From contig DFMR01000165.1 in NCBI GenBank assembly GCA_002376325.1, forward strand, positions 17,366-23,383: a stretch of DNA of 6,018 nt, read 5' to 3'. Position 1 is the first letter of the stretch. Each line of letters begins with the position of its first letter. Origin of the DNA: Proteobacteria bacterium UBA3588 (GTDB lineage: Bacteria > Pseudomonadota > Gammaproteobacteria > Thiohalomonadales > Thiohalomonadaceae). The notes beneath the pieces were generated by a model. It was not told where the DNA came from and searched no databases. It saw only the letters and a program-made list of their open reading frames with translations. The translations under genes were made by a program, and so were the position numbers. Positions 5,960 through 6,018 of the stretch are shown here, piece after piece.

Positions 5960-5996
5960 ACGGGCGGTTCCCTCCTAGGGACCGCCCGTTTTTTTT
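5960..5996 (+). terminator. Strong intrinsic terminator of the cytochrome-porin gene
   Basis: ACGGGCGGT and CCC pair with GGG and ACCGCCCGT to form a GC-rich stem of about 12 bp with a single bulged T and the loop TCCTA (5973-5977). Eight Ts follow (5989-5996). It begins 51 bp after the stop codon and is the clearest terminator in the window. Confidence 0.95.
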
Positions 5997-6010
5997 GTAC
6001 ATGGATGTAC
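5997..6010. repeat. 14-bp perfect palindrome after the terminator
   Basis: GTACAT and ATGTAC flank a GG spacer, giving a perfect 6-2-6 inverted repeat directly behind the T-run. It could be an operator for the next gene, which lies outside the window. A chance palindrome cannot be excluded. Confidence 0.7.
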
Positions 6011-6018
6011 TTATGCCG

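Noticed and set aside
1..6018. Functional link between the ars operon, glgP and the cytochrome-porin gene as one novel system
   Set aside because: They are on different strands or separated by terminators and a long intergenic region, and each makes sense alone. Nothing in the sequence ties them together.

Overview
The window looks like chromosomal DNA of a GC-rich proteobacterium, most likely gammaproteobacterial. The reasons are the strong G/C bias at third codon positions, a proteobacterial-type glycogen phosphorylase, and an exported outer-membrane cytochrome-porin. That last protein carries the signature of the Cyc2 family, found in many chemolithotrophs including iron oxidisers. A lithotrophic lifestyle is an inference from this one gene, and I cannot name the genus.

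Layout. Positions 1-664 (minus strand) hold the start of an arsenic-resistance operon: arsR followed by arsC, which is cut by the window edge. arsR has a clear sigma70-type promoter overlapped by a near-perfect palindrome, and the predicted transcript start lies almost on the ATG. Diverging from arsR is an unrecognised 231-residue helical protein gene (790-1485, plus). It is followed after 74 bp by an intact glycogen/alpha-glucan phosphorylase gene, glgP (1560-4067, plus). The two may be co-transcribed, but a hairpin with a T-rich tail sits over the first gene's stop codon.

Positions 4068-4631 contain no convincing gene. The first half is GC-rich with nothing recognisable apart from a run of nine Gs. 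The second half is AT-rich and dense in small palindromes. It has a plausible promoter (4275-4303), an exact 11-bp tandem repeat and a terminator-like hairpin (4494-4521), so it may encode a short untranslated transcript or be a complex control region. A second promoter candidate (4520-4548) and a strong ribosome binding site lead into the last gene.

That gene (4632-5909, plus) encodes a 425-residue protein with a signal peptide, one c-type heme site and a beta-barrel ending in Phe. This is the architecture of Cyc2-like outer-membrane electron-transfer proteins. A textbook intrinsic terminator closes it, so it looks monocistronic. A 14-bp palindrome follows at the window's end.

The units appear functionally independent: arsenate detoxification, glycogen breakdown and outer-membrane electron transfer. 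I see no defence system, mobile element, CRISPR array, tRNA or rRNA. The least explained parts are the 4275-4521 region, the 231-residue protein and the exact role of the cytochrome-porin.
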